Program-made: the position numbers and the translations under genes
The notes under the pieces: model-generated
Databases searched by the model: none
Told to the model about the DNA's origin: nothing
The model's input: the letters and a program-made list of their open reading frames with translations, nothing else
In this document: in pieces, positions 1 to 8,888 of the stretch
How the letters are laid out: every line of letters begins with the position of its first letter
How positions within the stretch are numbered: the first letter of the stretch is position 1
Source: Dyadobacter linearis
GTDB lineage: Bacteria > Bacteroidota > Bacteroidia > Cytophagales > Spirosomataceae
DNA length: 64,000 nt
Direction of reading: 5' to 3'
Assembly (NCBI RefSeq): GCF_907165045.1
Contig: NZ_CAJRAU010000003.1
Span: 62,001-126,000, forward strand

Positions 1-464
1 TATTATCTACACACCTGCACGCAGACGGGCGTTATGCAGAAGAACTTTACGTTCGCGATCCCGGCAGCAGCCGGCCCGACCGCCCTGTAACCAAGGAATT
101 GCTGGAAGAAGGTGGATTTAATGTATTTATGAATGGAAATGCGGTATTCAAACACGCAATTGTGCGGTTTGGGGAGGTAATAGGAGAAGCGCTGCAGGCT
201 AACGGATACACGGCGGCGGATTTGGACCTGCTGGTGCCACATCAGGCTAATATCCGGATCAGCGATTACGTGAGGCAGCAACTGGGCCTGAACGAGTCGC
301 AGGTGATCAACAACCTGCAAAGGTTTGGAAATACAACAGCCGCTTCCATACCTATCGCATTGTCGGAGGCTTGGGAGGAAGGAAAGTTGAAGGAAGGCGA
401 CCTGCTTTGCCTGGCTGCGTTCGGAAGCGGGTTCACGTGGGCTTCGGCTCTGATTAAGTGGTAA
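1..464 (+). CDS. fabH: 3-oxoacyl-ACP synthase III (FabH), C-terminal part, cut by window start
   Basis: This is the last 154 residues of a ketoacyl-ACP synthase III, the enzyme that condenses acetyl-CoA or another acyl-CoA primer with malonyl-ACP to start type II fatty-acid synthesis. The reading frame is open from base 3. Two of the three catalytic residues are visible: the His in the PHQAN motif and the Asn in GNTTAAS. The catalytic Cys lies in the missing upstream part. The tail GDLLCLAAFGSGFTWAS is the usual C-terminal glycine-rich strand of the thiolase fold. The stop is only 3 bases from the stop of the convergent CoA-binding gene. A FabH-like paralogue acting in secondary lipid synthesis cannot be excluded from the C-terminal half alone. 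Confidence 0.93.
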   Translation, partial: LSTHLHADGRYAEELYVRDPGSSRPDRPVTKELLEEGGFNVFMNGNAVFKHAIVRFGEVIGEALQANGYTAADLDLLVPHQANIRISDYVRQQLGLNESQVINNLQRFGNTTAASIPIALSEAWEEGKLKEGDLLCLAAFGSGFTWASALIKW

Positions 465-467
465 TTC

Positions 468-827
468 TCAATATTGCCCTATTGAAAGCATTACCAGCGT
501 ACAACCCTCTATTGGTATGATATTTTTAGCCAACAAGATGTTTTTAAAATCAGGGTTCTCAGTACCGGGGTTGAAAATGACGCGTTTGGGATTTAAAGAG
601 ACAATGTAATCGTAATATTCAGGTTGGTGGCTGGGGTTGATATAAAGTGTTACGGTATCTACATCCTCCCAATTTGTTTTTTCAAGATGAATCTCTTCGC
701 CCAGTGCAGACCCTTTTTTCCGGCCTACGAGTATGATCGGGTGACCGTAGTTCCTGAGTTTTTGAGCAGCCAGATAAGCATAGCGGGAAGGATTGGAAGT
801 GGCACCTATAATCAGCGTACGTTTCAT
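468..827 (-). CDS. CoA-binding domain protein (YccU/CoA_binding_2 type)
   Basis: A protein of 119 residues with a single Rossmann fold of the CoA_binding_2 family. Its N-terminus, MKRTLIIGATSNPSRYA, carries the nucleotide-binding glycine/serine turn, and LGEEIHLEK and VIFNPGTENP match later conserved segments. Free-standing members bind CoA or a related nucleotide in the cytosol, but their reaction is unknown. The frame stays open 22 codons upstream to 893. I chose the ATG at 827 because the family begins with this beta strand and the upstream peptide is Cys-rich and unlike a folded domain. The gene converges on fabH with 3 bases between the stops. Confidence 0.85.
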   Translation of the reverse strand: MKRTLIIGATSNPSRYAYLAAQKLRNYGHPIILVGRKKGSALGEEIHLEKTNWEDVDTVTLYINPSHQPEYYDYIVSLNPKRVIFNPGTENPDFKNILLAKNIIPIEGCTLVMLSIGQY

Positions 828-945
828 GGTATTTAGTTTTGATGAAAAACAGGAACGCGAAAAAATGCATTCCAGGACACCCCAAGAACACACAACAAGA
901 TGGATTTCGTTTCAAAGCCTATTAACCTAATAATATCTTTATAAA

Positions 946-1518
946 ATGAATGAGTTAAATGTAAGTCGGAGTTTCTGGAACGAAAAGTGGGCTAAAATTA
1001 AATTCGACGAGATTGAGAACGCTCCTCATTACGAAGTATCTAATTATGGCAGGCTAAAAAGTTTTCAAAACAACCCAAAGGAAGGGGTAGTTATAAAAGG
1101 ATCGGTAATTCAGGGATACAGATCGCTGAATATCAGGGTAGCGGGTGGAAAAACGATCAACAGGTACGTGCACAAACTGGTAGCGGAATATTTTCTGGAC
1201 AGGCCGGATGCGGATCATAATTTTGTGATTCACGTTGATTTCGAGAAGCAGAACAATTACTTTGAAAATCTGAAATGGGTGACAAAGGCTGAAATGATCG
1301 AACATAACCGTGAAAATCCAGCCTTCATAAACCGGGTAATCCCACGGCGCACCAAGAATTACAAGCTTACCGAAAGTAAGGTTCGGATTATCAAAAAGTT
1401 GCTTAAAAACGACAATAACCGCCTTAAAATGATCGCAAAACAGTTTGGTATCACACACACCCAGCTGAACAGGATCCGGTCAGGAGAGAACTGGAAACAT
1501 GTAACTATTGAAGAATAA
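946..1518 (+). CDS. NUMOD4 motif / HNH-like protein with C-terminal helix-turn-helix
   Basis: A 190-residue protein. Residues about 12-50 contain a NUMOD4 motif (W..I and YEVSNYGRLKS). Next comes an HNH_3-like segment with VHKLVAEYF, IHVDFEKQNNYFENLKWVT and a closing HN. After residue about 135 there is a helix-turn-helix-like tail (KLTESKVRIIKKLL, IAKQFGITHTQLNRIRSG) resembling the DNA-binding repeats of homing-type endonucleases. The family cleaves or binds DNA. Here the usual NH-x-D-G-N core reads IH-x-D-F-E, so nuclease activity is uncertain. It stands alone and is not nested in a host gene or intron. I counted 99 G+C in bases 961-1200 (41%), a little below its neighbours. A near-match to the -7 element (TATCTTTA, 934-941) sits directly before the start. 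Confidence 0.75.
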   Translation: MNELNVSRSFWNEKWAKIKFDEIENAPHYEVSNYGRLKSFQNNPKEGVVIKGSVIQGYRSLNIRVAGGKTINRYVHKLVAEYFLDRPDADHNFVIHVDFEKQNNYFENLKWVTKAEMIEHNRENPAFINRVIPRRTKNYKLTESKVRIIKKLLKNDNNRLKMIAKQFGITHTQLNRIRSGENWKHVTIEE

Positions 1519-1527
1519 AATCAGAAG

Positions 1528-1830
1528 TTATTCTACGTTTTTATCAGCTGCGGAAACCGTATAACCGCTGCCGTTCAAACCTTCTTCGTAGTCAACAGAT
1601 ACTCCGATCACGTACATCAGGTGACGCTTATCTATGATCACTTTGATCCCTTCGACCAGATAAGTCTGATCAAAATCGGTTGCTGTATCGAAACCCAATA
1701 AAAAAGTACCGCTGCACGCGCCGCCTTTAAGCCCGACGCGCAACCCATAAGTATCCGGGATCTTGTTTGCTTTCAGCGTAGATATAATTTCCAGCTTTGC
1801 GTTCTCCGTAAGTTGGACAGGACTTTCCAT
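1528..1830 (-). CDS. A-type iron-sulfur carrier-like protein (HesB/IscA fold) lacking the C-terminal CxC
   Basis: A 100-residue protein with the HesB/IscA/ErpA fold: LTENAKLEI at the start, LRVGLKGGACSG with the first conserved Cys, then GIKVIIDKRHLMYVIGVSVDY and GLNGSGYTV. Canonical carriers end with a Cys-x-Cys pair that, with the first Cys, holds a transferable Fe-S cluster. Here the chain ends SGYTVSAADKNVE and has no second or third Cys. It is about as long as the family up to that point, so the pair is lost or replaced rather than cut off by the window. It may be a specialised or cluster-free member. It converges on the NUMOD4 gene with a 9-base gap, and a canonical copy is probably elsewhere in the genome. 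Confidence 0.85.
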   Translation of the reverse strand: MESPVQLTENAKLEIISTLKANKIPDTYGLRVGLKGGACSGTFLLGFDTATDFDQTYLVEGIKVIIDKRHLMYVIGVSVDYEEGLNGSGYTVSAADKNVE

Positions 1831-1924
1831 AATTGCTATTCTTGTTCAGACAAATATCCTAACACACTTCCCTCCTATTGCATTCGCTATTTCAAATAAA
1901 TTATAGCTAATTCTGGCAATCCGC

Positions 1925-1932
1925 TAGTTTTG
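1925..1932 (+). promoter_or_regulatory. Candidate Bacteroidota -7 promoter element
   Basis: TAGTTTTG matches the Bacteroidota -7 consensus TAnnTTTG. It lies 31 bases before the ATG at 1964, giving a predicted 5' leader of about 25 bases for the membrane-anchored protein and mutS2. No convincing -33 TTTG is seen at the expected spacing. Confidence 0.5.
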
Positions 1933-1963
1933 CATTTCGTTTTGGCATGAAACTCAATTTTAT

Positions 1964-2482
1964 ATGGAATACCAAATGATACTGATCGTGCTGCTCCTCG
2001 GAGCGATCGTCACCTTCGGAATATACATGACGATCACCACGGTAGCAGACAAGATTTTTAAAAAGCAGAAATGGGATATCAGGGGAAAGAATATCGAGAT
2101 TACGCTGCCGCTGCGGTTACAGGCTTATGAACGCATGTGTCTGTTTCTGGAACGCATTACACCCAGCAATTTGTTGCTCAGGCTGGTACCATCGGCCATG
2201 AGCGCGCTGGAATTGCAGCAGACCCTCTTGCAGGAAATTCGGGATGAATATAATCACAATGTGGCCCAGCAGCTCTATATGAGCACTAATGCCTGGGAAC
2301 AGATCACGAATGCGATGAATGAAACCGTAGCAGCGATCAACCAGGCGGCAACCGACGTACCCGGCGAAGCTCCACCTGCTGAACTGGCCAAAAAGATATT
2401 TTCACAAGTGATCGAAAAGGAAGTCCAGCCCGCCGCACATGCACTGAAGGTATTGAAAGAGGAGATCAGGTTGGTTTTTTAA
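1964..2482 (+). CDS. Membrane-anchored protein of unknown function upstream of mutS2
   Basis: A 172-residue protein I cannot assign to a characterised family. Residues about 4-27 (MILIVLLLGAIVTFGIYM) form one hydrophobic helix, probably a signal anchor with the rest cytoplasmic. The remainder is largely helical and rich in Glu, Gln and Leu (LRLQAYERMCLFLERI, ELQQTLLQEIRDEYNHN), which suggests a coiled-coil or helical bundle. Small proteins of this layout occur as conserved unknowns in Cytophagales; that is my recollection, not a search result. It precedes mutS2 by 10 bases on the same strand, so the two are probably co-transcribed from the promoter near 1925. The link may be only transcriptional. 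Confidence 0.7.
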   Translation: MEYQMILIVLLLGAIVTFGIYMTITTVADKIFKKQKWDIRGKNIEITLPLRLQAYERMCLFLERITPSNLLLRLVPSAMSALELQQTLLQEIRDEYNHNVAQQLYMSTNAWEQITNAMNETVAAINQAATDVPGEAPPAELAKKIFSQVIEKEVQPAAHALKVLKEEIRLVF

Positions 2483-2492
2483 GTACAGACAA

Positions 2493-4901
2493 ATGCTCTA
2501 CCCAAATACATTAGAACAAAAACTAGGTTTTGACAAACTCAGGGAGCGGTTAAAAGAGGCTTGTATCAGCACGCTTGGACAGGCTTTTGTTGAAAAAATT
2601 AAGTTTTCGGAGAATTTTACGCTGGTTGAAAAGCTGGTGAGCCAGACCGCCGAAATGCAGCGGATCCTTGAAATGGGTGAAAATTTCCCTTCACAAAACT
2701 ATATTGATGCGACGCCGTATCTGAAAAGGGCCGCTATTGAAGGAATGCTACTGACCCAGGCAGAATTCTCGGACCTGAAAGCTTCCTTGCAGACTATCAA
2801 GCTGTGTATCAGATTCTTCGAAAACCAGGAACCCGAATCCTACCCTATTCTGGGCGAATATTCCAGAAATATCCGTGTTGACAAAGCTATCACTGACGCG
2901 ATTGACCGCATTATCGACGACCGCGGGCAGATCCGCGACTCGGCTTCTTCGGAATTGTCGCGAATTAGAAAACGGCTGATTTCCGAGCAGGCGGGTATTC
3001 GCAAAAAACTTGATACGATATTGAAATCGGCCCGGAGCAGTGGCTGGATCGGCGACGATGTTTCGCTCACGGTGAGAAATGGTCGCATGGTTATTCCGGT
3101 CGCAGCGGAGCACAAACGCAAGGTGAAAGGTTTTATTCACGATGAATCAGCGACGGGGCAAACGGTTTTCATCGAACCAACTGACGTTTTTGAATCGAAT
3201 AATGAAATCCGTGAACTGGAATATGAGGAAAGGCGCGAGATCAACCGGATATTGCTTGAACTGACGAGTCAGCTCCGGCCTTATGTTCCTGATCTGCAAA
3301 AAGCGTATGGATTCCTGGGATTAATGGATTTTCTGCGCGCCAAAGCTAAACTGGCTGCGGAAATGAATGCGATCAACCCACCATTTACCAACCGACAGTT
3401 TATAGACTGGCGCAATGCGCGGCACCCGCTGCTGCATTTGTCTTTCCAGAAACAGGGCAAGAAAGTTGTCCCGCTCAATATTGAACTGAACGAAAAACAG
3501 AGGATACTGATCGTTTCCGGGCCGAATGCGGGTGGTAAATCGGTTTCGCTCAAAACGGTGGGATTGATCCAGTATATGTTTCAATGCGGGCTGCTGGTGC
3601 CGGTGGAGGAAGGTTCTTCCATGGGTTTTTTCCAGAATATATTCATTGATATCGGCGACGAGCAATCACTTGAAAATGACCTGAGTACGTACAGTTCACA
3701 CCTAACCAATATGCGCCATTTTCTGACGGTATCGAACCGGCGCACATTGTTTCTGATAGACGAATTCGGGACAGGTACTGAGCCGGGTCTGGGCGGGGCG
3801 ATCGCGGAATCTATATTGGAGAATTTGGTCAAATCGGGCGCTTATGGTGTGATCAATACGCATTATACGAACCTGAAAGTACTTGCAGACAAGACGGACG
3901 GGCTTGTAAATGGCGCGATGCGATTTGACGGGGAACACCTGGAACCCTTGTACCAGCTGGAAATAGGCCGACCGGGCAGCTCTTTTGCATTTGAGATTGC
4001 ATCGAAGATCGGCTTGCCTGAGGCTGTGGTCAACAGGGCGAAGGAAAAGCTTGGTAAGCAGCAGGTTAACTTTGAAAAACTACTGAAAGAGCTCGATATT
4101 GAGCGGCGCGTTTTTGCTGAGAAGAATATTGAAGTGGGTATTAAAGAAAGGAAGCTAGCCAAGCAGCTTTCTGATTATACCGCATTAAAAGAGAATCTTG
4201 AAAACAATGAAAAGAAGATCGTCAACGAAGCAAAACAGAAAGCCAAAAACTTGATTTCTGACGCTAACCAGTTGATTGAAAACACAATTCGCGAGATCAA
4301 GGAGAATAAGGCAGAAAAGGAAAAAACGAAAACCGTAAGAACTACGCTCGAAACTTTTGGCAAGAAAAACCTGGCATTAGAGGAAGTGGTAGAAACTGCA
4401 CCCGCCGAGGAAATCTATGAGCCGGAAGGCGGCGATATCGTTCCTGGAAGTTACGTGCGTATTTTGGGACAAACTGCTATTGGCGAGGTACTTGCGATAA
4501 GAGGAAAAGATATCGAGATACGGATTGGTGACCTGAAATCAACCGTGAAATTGAACCGGCTTGAAAAGGTTTCCAACAAAACATACAGAGCCGCTACCGG
4601 CGAGAAGAAAGTAAAAACCGTTGCCAAAGGTGTGGACCTGAACGAGCGAATGCTCAATTTCAGCTTCAACCTCGATATGCGCGGCAAGCGGGGCGAAGAA
4701 GCACTGGGGCTGGTAGATCAGTTTATGGACAATGCGATTATGCTGGGTTATGATGAACTCAGGATCGTCCACGGAAAAGGCGACGGGATATTGAGAACGC
4801 TTGTCAGGAATCACCTTAGAGGGTATTCCCAAGTTCGCGACATGCAGGATGAACATTCAGATCGCGGCGGCGCAGGCGTGACGATCGTGAAATTGAAATA
4901 G
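2493..4901 (+). CDS. mutS2: MutS2 family ATPase with C-terminal Smr endonuclease domain
   Basis: An 802-residue MutS2. The core and clamp helices come first, then the MutS ATPase with Walker A GPNAGGKS (residues 343-350), a Walker B-like LFLIDEFGTGTEP and the downstream NTHYTNLKV. A long charged coiled coil follows (about 510-620), then a small KOW-like barrel, and the C-terminus is an Smr domain (LDMRGKRGEEAL, LRIVHGKGDGIL). MutS2 lacks the mismatch-recognition domain of MutS. It acts on branched DNA to restrain recombination and, in some bacteria, on collided ribosomes. Length and domain order are normal. It is followed by a strong convergent terminator. Confidence 0.96.
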   Translation: MLYPNTLEQKLGFDKLRERLKEACISTLGQAFVEKIKFSENFTLVEKLVSQTAEMQRILEMGENFPSQNYIDATPYLKRAAIEGMLLTQAEFSDLKASLQTIKLCIRFFENQEPESYPILGEYSRNIRVDKAITDAIDRIIDDRGQIRDSASSELSRIRKRLISEQAGIRKKLDTILKSARSSGWIGDDVSLTVRNGRMVIPVAAEHKRKVKGFIHDESATGQTVFIEPTDVFESNNEIRELEYEERREINRILLELTSQLRPYVPDLQKAYGFLGLMDFLRAKAKLAAEMNAINPPFTNRQFIDWRNARHPLLHLSFQKQGKKVVPLNIELNEKQRILIVSGPNAGGKSVSLKTVGLIQYMFQCGLLVPVEEGSSMGFFQNIFIDIGDEQSLENDLSTYSSHLTNMRHFLTVSNRRTLFLIDEFGTGTEPGLGGAIAESILENLVKSGAYGVINTHYTNLKVLADKTDGLVNGAMRFDGEHLEPLYQLEIGRPGSSFAFEIASKIGLPEAVVNRAKEKLGKQQVNFEKLLKELDIERRVFAEKNIEVGIKERKLAKQLSDYTALKENLENNEKKIVNEAKQKAKNLISDANQLIENTIREIKENKAEKEKTKTVRTTLETFGKKNLALEEVVETAPAEEIYEPEGGDIVPGSYVRILGQTAIGEVLAIRGKDIEIRIGDLKSTVKLNRLEKVSNKTYRAATGEKKVKTVAKGVDLNERMLNFSFNLDMRGKRGEEALGLVDQFMDNAIMLGYDELRIVHGKGDGILRTLVRNHLRGYSQVRDMQDEHSDRGGAGVTIVKLK

Positions 4902-4920
4902 ATTTTTAAATAGCTTAAAA

Positions 4921-4965
4921 CAGAAAATGGGCAGGTGATTGATTCACCTGCCCATTTTCTGTTTT
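4921..4965. terminator. Bidirectional intrinsic terminator between mutS2 and the MFS gene
   Basis: A perfect 18-bp inverted repeat (4921-4938 with 4944-4961, loop TTGAT) is flanked by an A-rich tract on the left and TTTT on the right. It can therefore terminate both converging transcripts, mutS2 from the left and the MFS gene from the right. Confidence 0.9.
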
Positions 4966-4976
4966 AATATAAAATC

Positions 4977-6227
4977 TTACAGCTGAGGTTGCTCTGCGAC
5001 TTTCATTTCTTCCACTGCACCTGGCTTTGGATTTCCAGCCCAGAACCACAATACTGCAAATGCAACGATCAGAATGATCGGAAAAGTGAGCATAGTAGCC
5101 AGTGTAGCTTGTCCAGAAGCCAGCTCCAATGCAGGGCCGGTAAGACCTTGCGCCGAGTATTCAGCATGCGATGAATCGATCCAGCGACCGATAATCGGCT
5201 GGAATATCGAAGTGGACAACATACCTACTCCACCGATAATCGACATTCCCAAAGCGCCGCTCAACGGTACGCGCTGTGCTACGAAACCGATAACCGTTGG
5301 CCAGTTGAAACATACTCCCAGACCAAAAATAACAGCCGCAAAATAAGCGATCGGGCCAGTTACAGTGCTAAACATATAAATACCTATTGCTGCCAGAACC
5401 GCTCCGAAAAGCAGGATACCTGTTTGACCCACCATATCCACAACCGGGCCAGTGAAAAGTCTTCCTACTGTCATCACACCGAAAGTCAATGCCAATACCA
5501 ACATTGGATCTGCTCCGCTGCTGCTCAAAACTACATTCACCCACTGGTTAGGACCGAATTCTGTGATCGCTGTAAGCGCCATGCAGCAGAATATGAAGAT
5601 ATAAAGCGGCGTAAGCATCGCCTGGAAGTTTTTAGCAAGCGAAGTAACACCTTCCACTTTTGGTCTTGGGAAAGGCTGTCCGAAGAAAAGGAATGCATAA
5701 ACGATCGTAGGAAGCATTAATACCCAGATCTGAGTCTGCCATGAGAACCCGCCGTCGGTCATGAATTTTGAGATCAAACTTCCCAATACAATACCGCCCG
5801 GGAACCACATGTGAAAGCGACCGAGCATTTTGTTCAGCTTGTTGCTGCTGTACATATCCGCGATCATCGGGTTACAAGCTGCTTCTGTGCAACCGTTACC
5901 AAATCCAATAAAGAATGTAGAGATCAGTAAACCCATGTATCCGCCGGCATAGATGGTAAGCAGGATACCGAGTGTGTGCGCCACAACTGCTACTTGCATG
6001 ATGATTTTAGGACCCACCGAGTGATAAACGATCCCGCCTATAACCATCGAAATAGGGAAACCAAAGAAGAACATGGAGTTGATAAAACCCAGCTGCTCGG
6101 CAGAAAGGTTGAACTCCGATCCCAGCTGAGGAAGAATACCCGCCCTGATACTGAAGGAAAAAGCCGTCGTAATGATCGCTAGACAACTGGCATTGAAAAG
6201 CCTGTTGGCATTAACTGTTTGAGTCAT
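4977..6227 (-). CDS. MFS transporter, probably for a sugar or sugar acid
   Basis: A 416-residue major facilitator with about 12 hydrophobic helices. The N-terminal half has the typical helix 2-3 region (GFPISMVIGGIVYHSVGPK) and a polar GFGNGCTEAACNPMIADMY stretch in the helix 4-5 region. The family moves small solutes across the inner membrane, usually with protons. The substrate cannot be read from sequence. It is divergent from two Gfo/Idh/MocA oxidoreductase genes and a TIM-barrel isomerase, which makes a sugar, a sugar acid or a 3-keto-sugar the likeliest cargo. The start at 6227 is an ATG just before TQTVNANRLF. The 228-base gap upstream is shared with the divergent operon. Confidence 0.85.
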   Translation of the reverse strand: MTQTVNANRLFNASCLAIITTAFSFSIRAGILPQLGSEFNLSAEQLGFINSMFFFGFPISMVIGGIVYHSVGPKIIMQVAVVAHTLGILLTIYAGGYMGLLISTFFIGFGNGCTEAACNPMIADMYSSNKLNKMLGRFHMWFPGGIVLGSLISKFMTDGGFSWQTQIWVLMLPTIVYAFLFFGQPFPRPKVEGVTSLAKNFQAMLTPLYIFIFCCMALTAITEFGPNQWVNVVLSSSGADPMLVLALTFGVMTVGRLFTGPVVDMVGQTGILLFGAVLAAIGIYMFSTVTGPIAYFAAVIFGLGVCFNWPTVIGFVAQRVPLSGALGMSIIGGVGMLSTSIFQPIIGRWIDSSHAEYSAQGLTGPALELASGQATLATMLTFPIILIVAFAVLWFWAGNPKPGAVEEMKVAEQPQL

Positions 6228-6377
6228 AAGACTTAAAGGGTTTAATTATTTAAATTAGATGATTTTGAAAGTGATTCAGCGCAATGTTTTAACCTTGGAA
6301 TTTCACAGAAAAAACAAATTCAATTCGATTCTACTGCTTTTAATGGCGTTTTAGGGGTGTATTTTAAGTGTTAAAAT

Positions 6378-6385
6378 TATATTTG
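6378..6385 (+). promoter_or_regulatory. Candidate -7 promoter element for the Gfo/Idh operon
   Basis: TATATTTG matches TAnnTTTG exactly and lies 71 bases before the ATG at 6456. The rest of the intergenic region (6228-6455) is AT-rich. I see no clear exact -7 element for the divergent MFS gene. Confidence 0.55.
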
Positions 6386-6455
6386 TAAGAAGTAAGAGTC
6401 ATCTATACTACTCTTTATACTTTTAAAATCTTTTCAAAACTTTAAACCAACTGGA

Positions 6456-7601
6456 ATGTCAAGAAAGATCAGAATGGGCATGGTAGGTGGTTCCCTGGAC
6501 GCATTTATTGGCGGGGTTCATCGTCGTGCAGCGATCATGGATGGAGAAATTGAACTTGTTTGCGGCGCTTTCAGCTCCGATCCGGCGAAGTCAAAAGAGA
6601 CAGGAAAAGCATTATACCTACCGGAGCACCGCGTTTATAATGACTTTGAGGAGATGATCGCGAAAGAGAAGCAGTTGCCGGAAGGCGAGCGGATGGATTT
6701 TGTAGCGATTGTAACCCCAAATCACGTTCACCACGCTCCTACCAAACTTGCCCTTGAAAACGGTTTCCATGTCGTTTGCGATAAACCAATCACTTTAAAT
6801 ACCGAAGAAGCAGAAGAAATAGTGGCTCTGGTTGAAAAAACGGGGTTGATTTTCTGTCTTACGCATAATTACACGGGTTACCCGATGGTGAAAGAAGCGC
6901 GCGAGCTGATCGCTTCTGGAGCGATCGGCAAAGTCCGCAAAGTGATCGTTGAATATCCGCAGGGCTGGCTTGCTACGCTCGTGGAGGTAACTGGTAACAA
7001 GCAGGCTGCCTGGCGCACAGATCCCAAGCGTTCCGGCGCGGCAGGTGGGCTGGGCGACATTGGTACTCACGCAGAAAACCTTGCTGAATACATTACCGGC
7101 CTCAAAATCACGCAAATCTGTGCCGATCTGACCATTTTCGTAGAAGGTCGCCTGTTAGACGATGACGCGCACATTTTGCTTCGTTTTGACAATGGTGCGA
7201 AAGGTATCCTTCAAAACAGTCAGATTGCAAACGGGGAAGAAAACGACCTGAATATCCGCGTTTACGGAGAAACTGGCGGACTTCAATGGAAGCAGCTGGA
7301 TCCAAATACGCTAATCCACAAGACCAACCAGGGAGCGCGCATTATCCGTACCGGAGTTGGTAATCTTTCAAAAGCTGCGCAGGTGCACACCCGCATTCCA
7401 GCCGGGCACCCTGAGGGTTACTTCGAGGCATTTGCCAATCTTTACCGCAATTTCGCACTTCATGTAAGAGCCTCCTGGGAAGGCCGGAAAGTAGATCCTG
7501 TTTACGATTTCCCTACTGCTCAGGACGGTTTGAGAGGCATGAAGTTCATCGATGCTGTGATCGCCTCGGACAAGACAGAAACGAAGTGGACCAATTTCTG
7601 A
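6456..7601 (+). CDS. Gfo/Idh/MocA family oxidoreductase (first of two)
   Basis: A 381-residue NAD(P)-dependent sugar oxidoreductase. The Rossmann turn is atypical ([19 protein letters not shown], with an inserted segment). The family's EKP motif appears as CDKPIT, and the C-terminal beta-sheet domain contains [20 protein letters not shown], whose Asp and His are the usual catalytic pair. Family members oxidise or reduce a hydroxyl of a sugar, inositol or glycoside. It begins the plus-strand sugar operon. A second Gfo/Idh gene follows after 69 bases, then a four-helix-bundle gene and a TIM-barrel isomerase. Paired Gfo/Idh genes with such an isomerase suggest a pathway through a keto-sugar intermediate, but the substrate is not known. 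Confidence 0.9.
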   Translation: MSRKIRMGMVGGSLDAFIGGVHRRAAIMDGEIELVCGAFSSDPAKSKETGKALYLPEHRVYNDFEEMIAKEKQLPEGERMDFVAIVTPNHVHHAPTKLALENGFHVVCDKPITLNTEEAEEIVALVEKTGLIFCLTHNYTGYPMVKEARELIASGAIGKVRKVIVEYPQGWLATLVEVTGNKQAAWRTDPKRSGAAGGLGDIGTHAENLAEYITGLKITQICADLTIFVEGRLLDDDAHILLRFDNGAKGILQNSQIANGEENDLNIRVYGETGGLQWKQLDPNTLIHKTNQGARIIRTGVGNLSKAAQVHTRIPAGHPEGYFEAFANLYRNFALHVRASWEGRKVDPVYDFPTAQDGLRGMKFIDAVIASDKTETKWTNF

Positions 7602-7670
7602 CCTCCTAGTTACTCAATTCAAATTCAACCCGCCCCGGCGGCCTTTTTCACCTAATATCTATTCCCATTT

Positions 7671-8816
7671 ATGAATAAAATTAAAGTTGGCGTTGTCGGC
7701 ACAGGTTTCATCGGCCCCGCGCACATTGAAGCGTTGAGACGCCTTCCTAATGTTGAAGTAGCTGCACTTTGCGAAGTAACTCCCGAATTAGCGAGAAGTA
7801 AAGCCGATTCACTTGGCATTGCCCGCTCTTACACTTTCGATGAGCTGCTGCAACAAGATGATATTCAGGCTATTCACATTTGTACGCCAAACTTCCTGCA
7901 TTACTCTCAGTCGAAAGCTGCTCTGCTGGCTGGCAAGCACGTTATTTGCGAAAAACCTTTGGCAAAAGACCTGGCAGAAGCGGAAGAGCTGGTGGAGTTG
8001 GCTGCAAAAACCGGACTGGTGAATGCAGTGCACTTTAATCTTCGCTACTATCCGCTGGCGCGCCAGATGAAATCGATGCGCGAAAAAGGTGAGTTGGGTG
8101 AGATCTATTCTTTCATCGGTTCTTACCTGCAAGACTGGCTTTTCTACGAAACGGATTATAACTGGCGTTTGGAGCCGGACAAATCTGGTGACTCCCGCGC
8201 GATCGCCGATATTGGTTCGCACTTAATGGATATCCTCGAATACATTACGGGCCTGAAAACAGTAGCTGTAATGGCGGATTTCAATACCATTCACAAAACG
8301 CGTAAAAAGCCGCTGAAACCGGTTGAAACGTATTCGGGTAAGATGTTGCAGCCGGAAGATTATGCTGATGTACCTATTACCACAGAAGATCACGCGAACG
8401 TATTGCTGCGTTTTGATAATGGAAATAAAGGGGTGATCACAGTTTCCCAGGTTTCTGCCGGTCGTAAAAACCGCATGACACTTGAAATTGCCGGTTCTAA
8501 AAAGACTTTCAACTGGTGCTCAGAGTCGCCAAATGAAATGTGGATTGGTAACAGAGATAAGAGTAATGAAATATTGCTGCGCGATCCTTCACTGGTTAAT
8601 GAAGATGTTCGCTCTACGATTACTTTTCCAGGCGGGCACAACGAAGGCTTCCCGGACACTTCGAAGCAAATGTTCAAGGAAGTGTACGCCGCCATTGCCG
8701 AAGGCAAACAACCAGAAAATCCAACATTCCCAACCTTTGCAGACGGATACCGTGAGTTGCTGATCTGTGAAAAGATCCTGGAAAGCAACAGAGCGCAGGC
8801 TTGGGTTAGTATTTAA
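7671..8816 (+). CDS. Gfo/Idh/MocA family oxidoreductase (second of two)
   Basis: A 381-residue oxidoreductase of the same family as its upstream neighbour but clearly diverged. It has a canonical Rossmann start (VGVVGTGFIGPAHIEAL), a standard CEKPLAKDLAEAEEL motif and the catalytic-region signature DIGSHLMDILEYITGL. It is expected to oxidise or reduce a specific hydroxyl of a sugar or sugar derivative with NAD(P). Its gene lies 69 bases downstream of the first copy and was probably once directly followed by the isomerase gene now at 9301. A 484-base segment with repeats and a small unrelated gene separates them. The two copies could act in sequence on the same substrate. Confidence 0.92.
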   Translation: MNKIKVGVVGTGFIGPAHIEALRRLPNVEVAALCEVTPELARSKADSLGIARSYTFDELLQQDDIQAIHICTPNFLHYSQSKAALLAGKHVICEKPLAKDLAEAEELVELAAKTGLVNAVHFNLRYYPLARQMKSMREKGELGEIYSFIGSYLQDWLFYETDYNWRLEPDKSGDSRAIADIGSHLMDILEYITGLKTVAVMADFNTIHKTRKKPLKPVETYSGKMLQPEDYADVPITTEDHANVLLRFDNGNKGVITVSQVSAGRKNRMTLEIAGSKKTFNWCSESPNEMWIGNRDKSNEILLRDPSLVNEDVRSTITFPGGHNEGFPDTSKQMFKEVYAAIAEGKQPENPTFPTFADGYRELLICEKILESNRAQAWVSI

Positions 8817-8818
8817 TT

Positions 8819-8848
8819 TTGAATGCTTGAATGATTGAATGACCGAAT
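8819..8848. repeat. Left terminal repeat of inserted unit (TGAATGAT-type)
   Basis: A short array of TGAATGAT/TGAATGAC-like units begins 3 bases after the stop of the second Gfo/Idh gene. It is nearly the reverse complement of the array at 9256-9298, so the two flank the four-helix-bundle gene as imperfect inverted repeats. Confidence 0.75.
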
Positions 8849-8888
8849 ACTGGCTCATGAATGCTCTTGCTTATACGCACACTGACTT

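Noticed and set aside
7630..7648. GC-rich hairpin with T-run between the two Gfo/Idh genes
   Set aside because: CCGC-CCCG-GCGG has a stem of only 4 bp before TTTTT. Too weak to call a terminator inside an operon.
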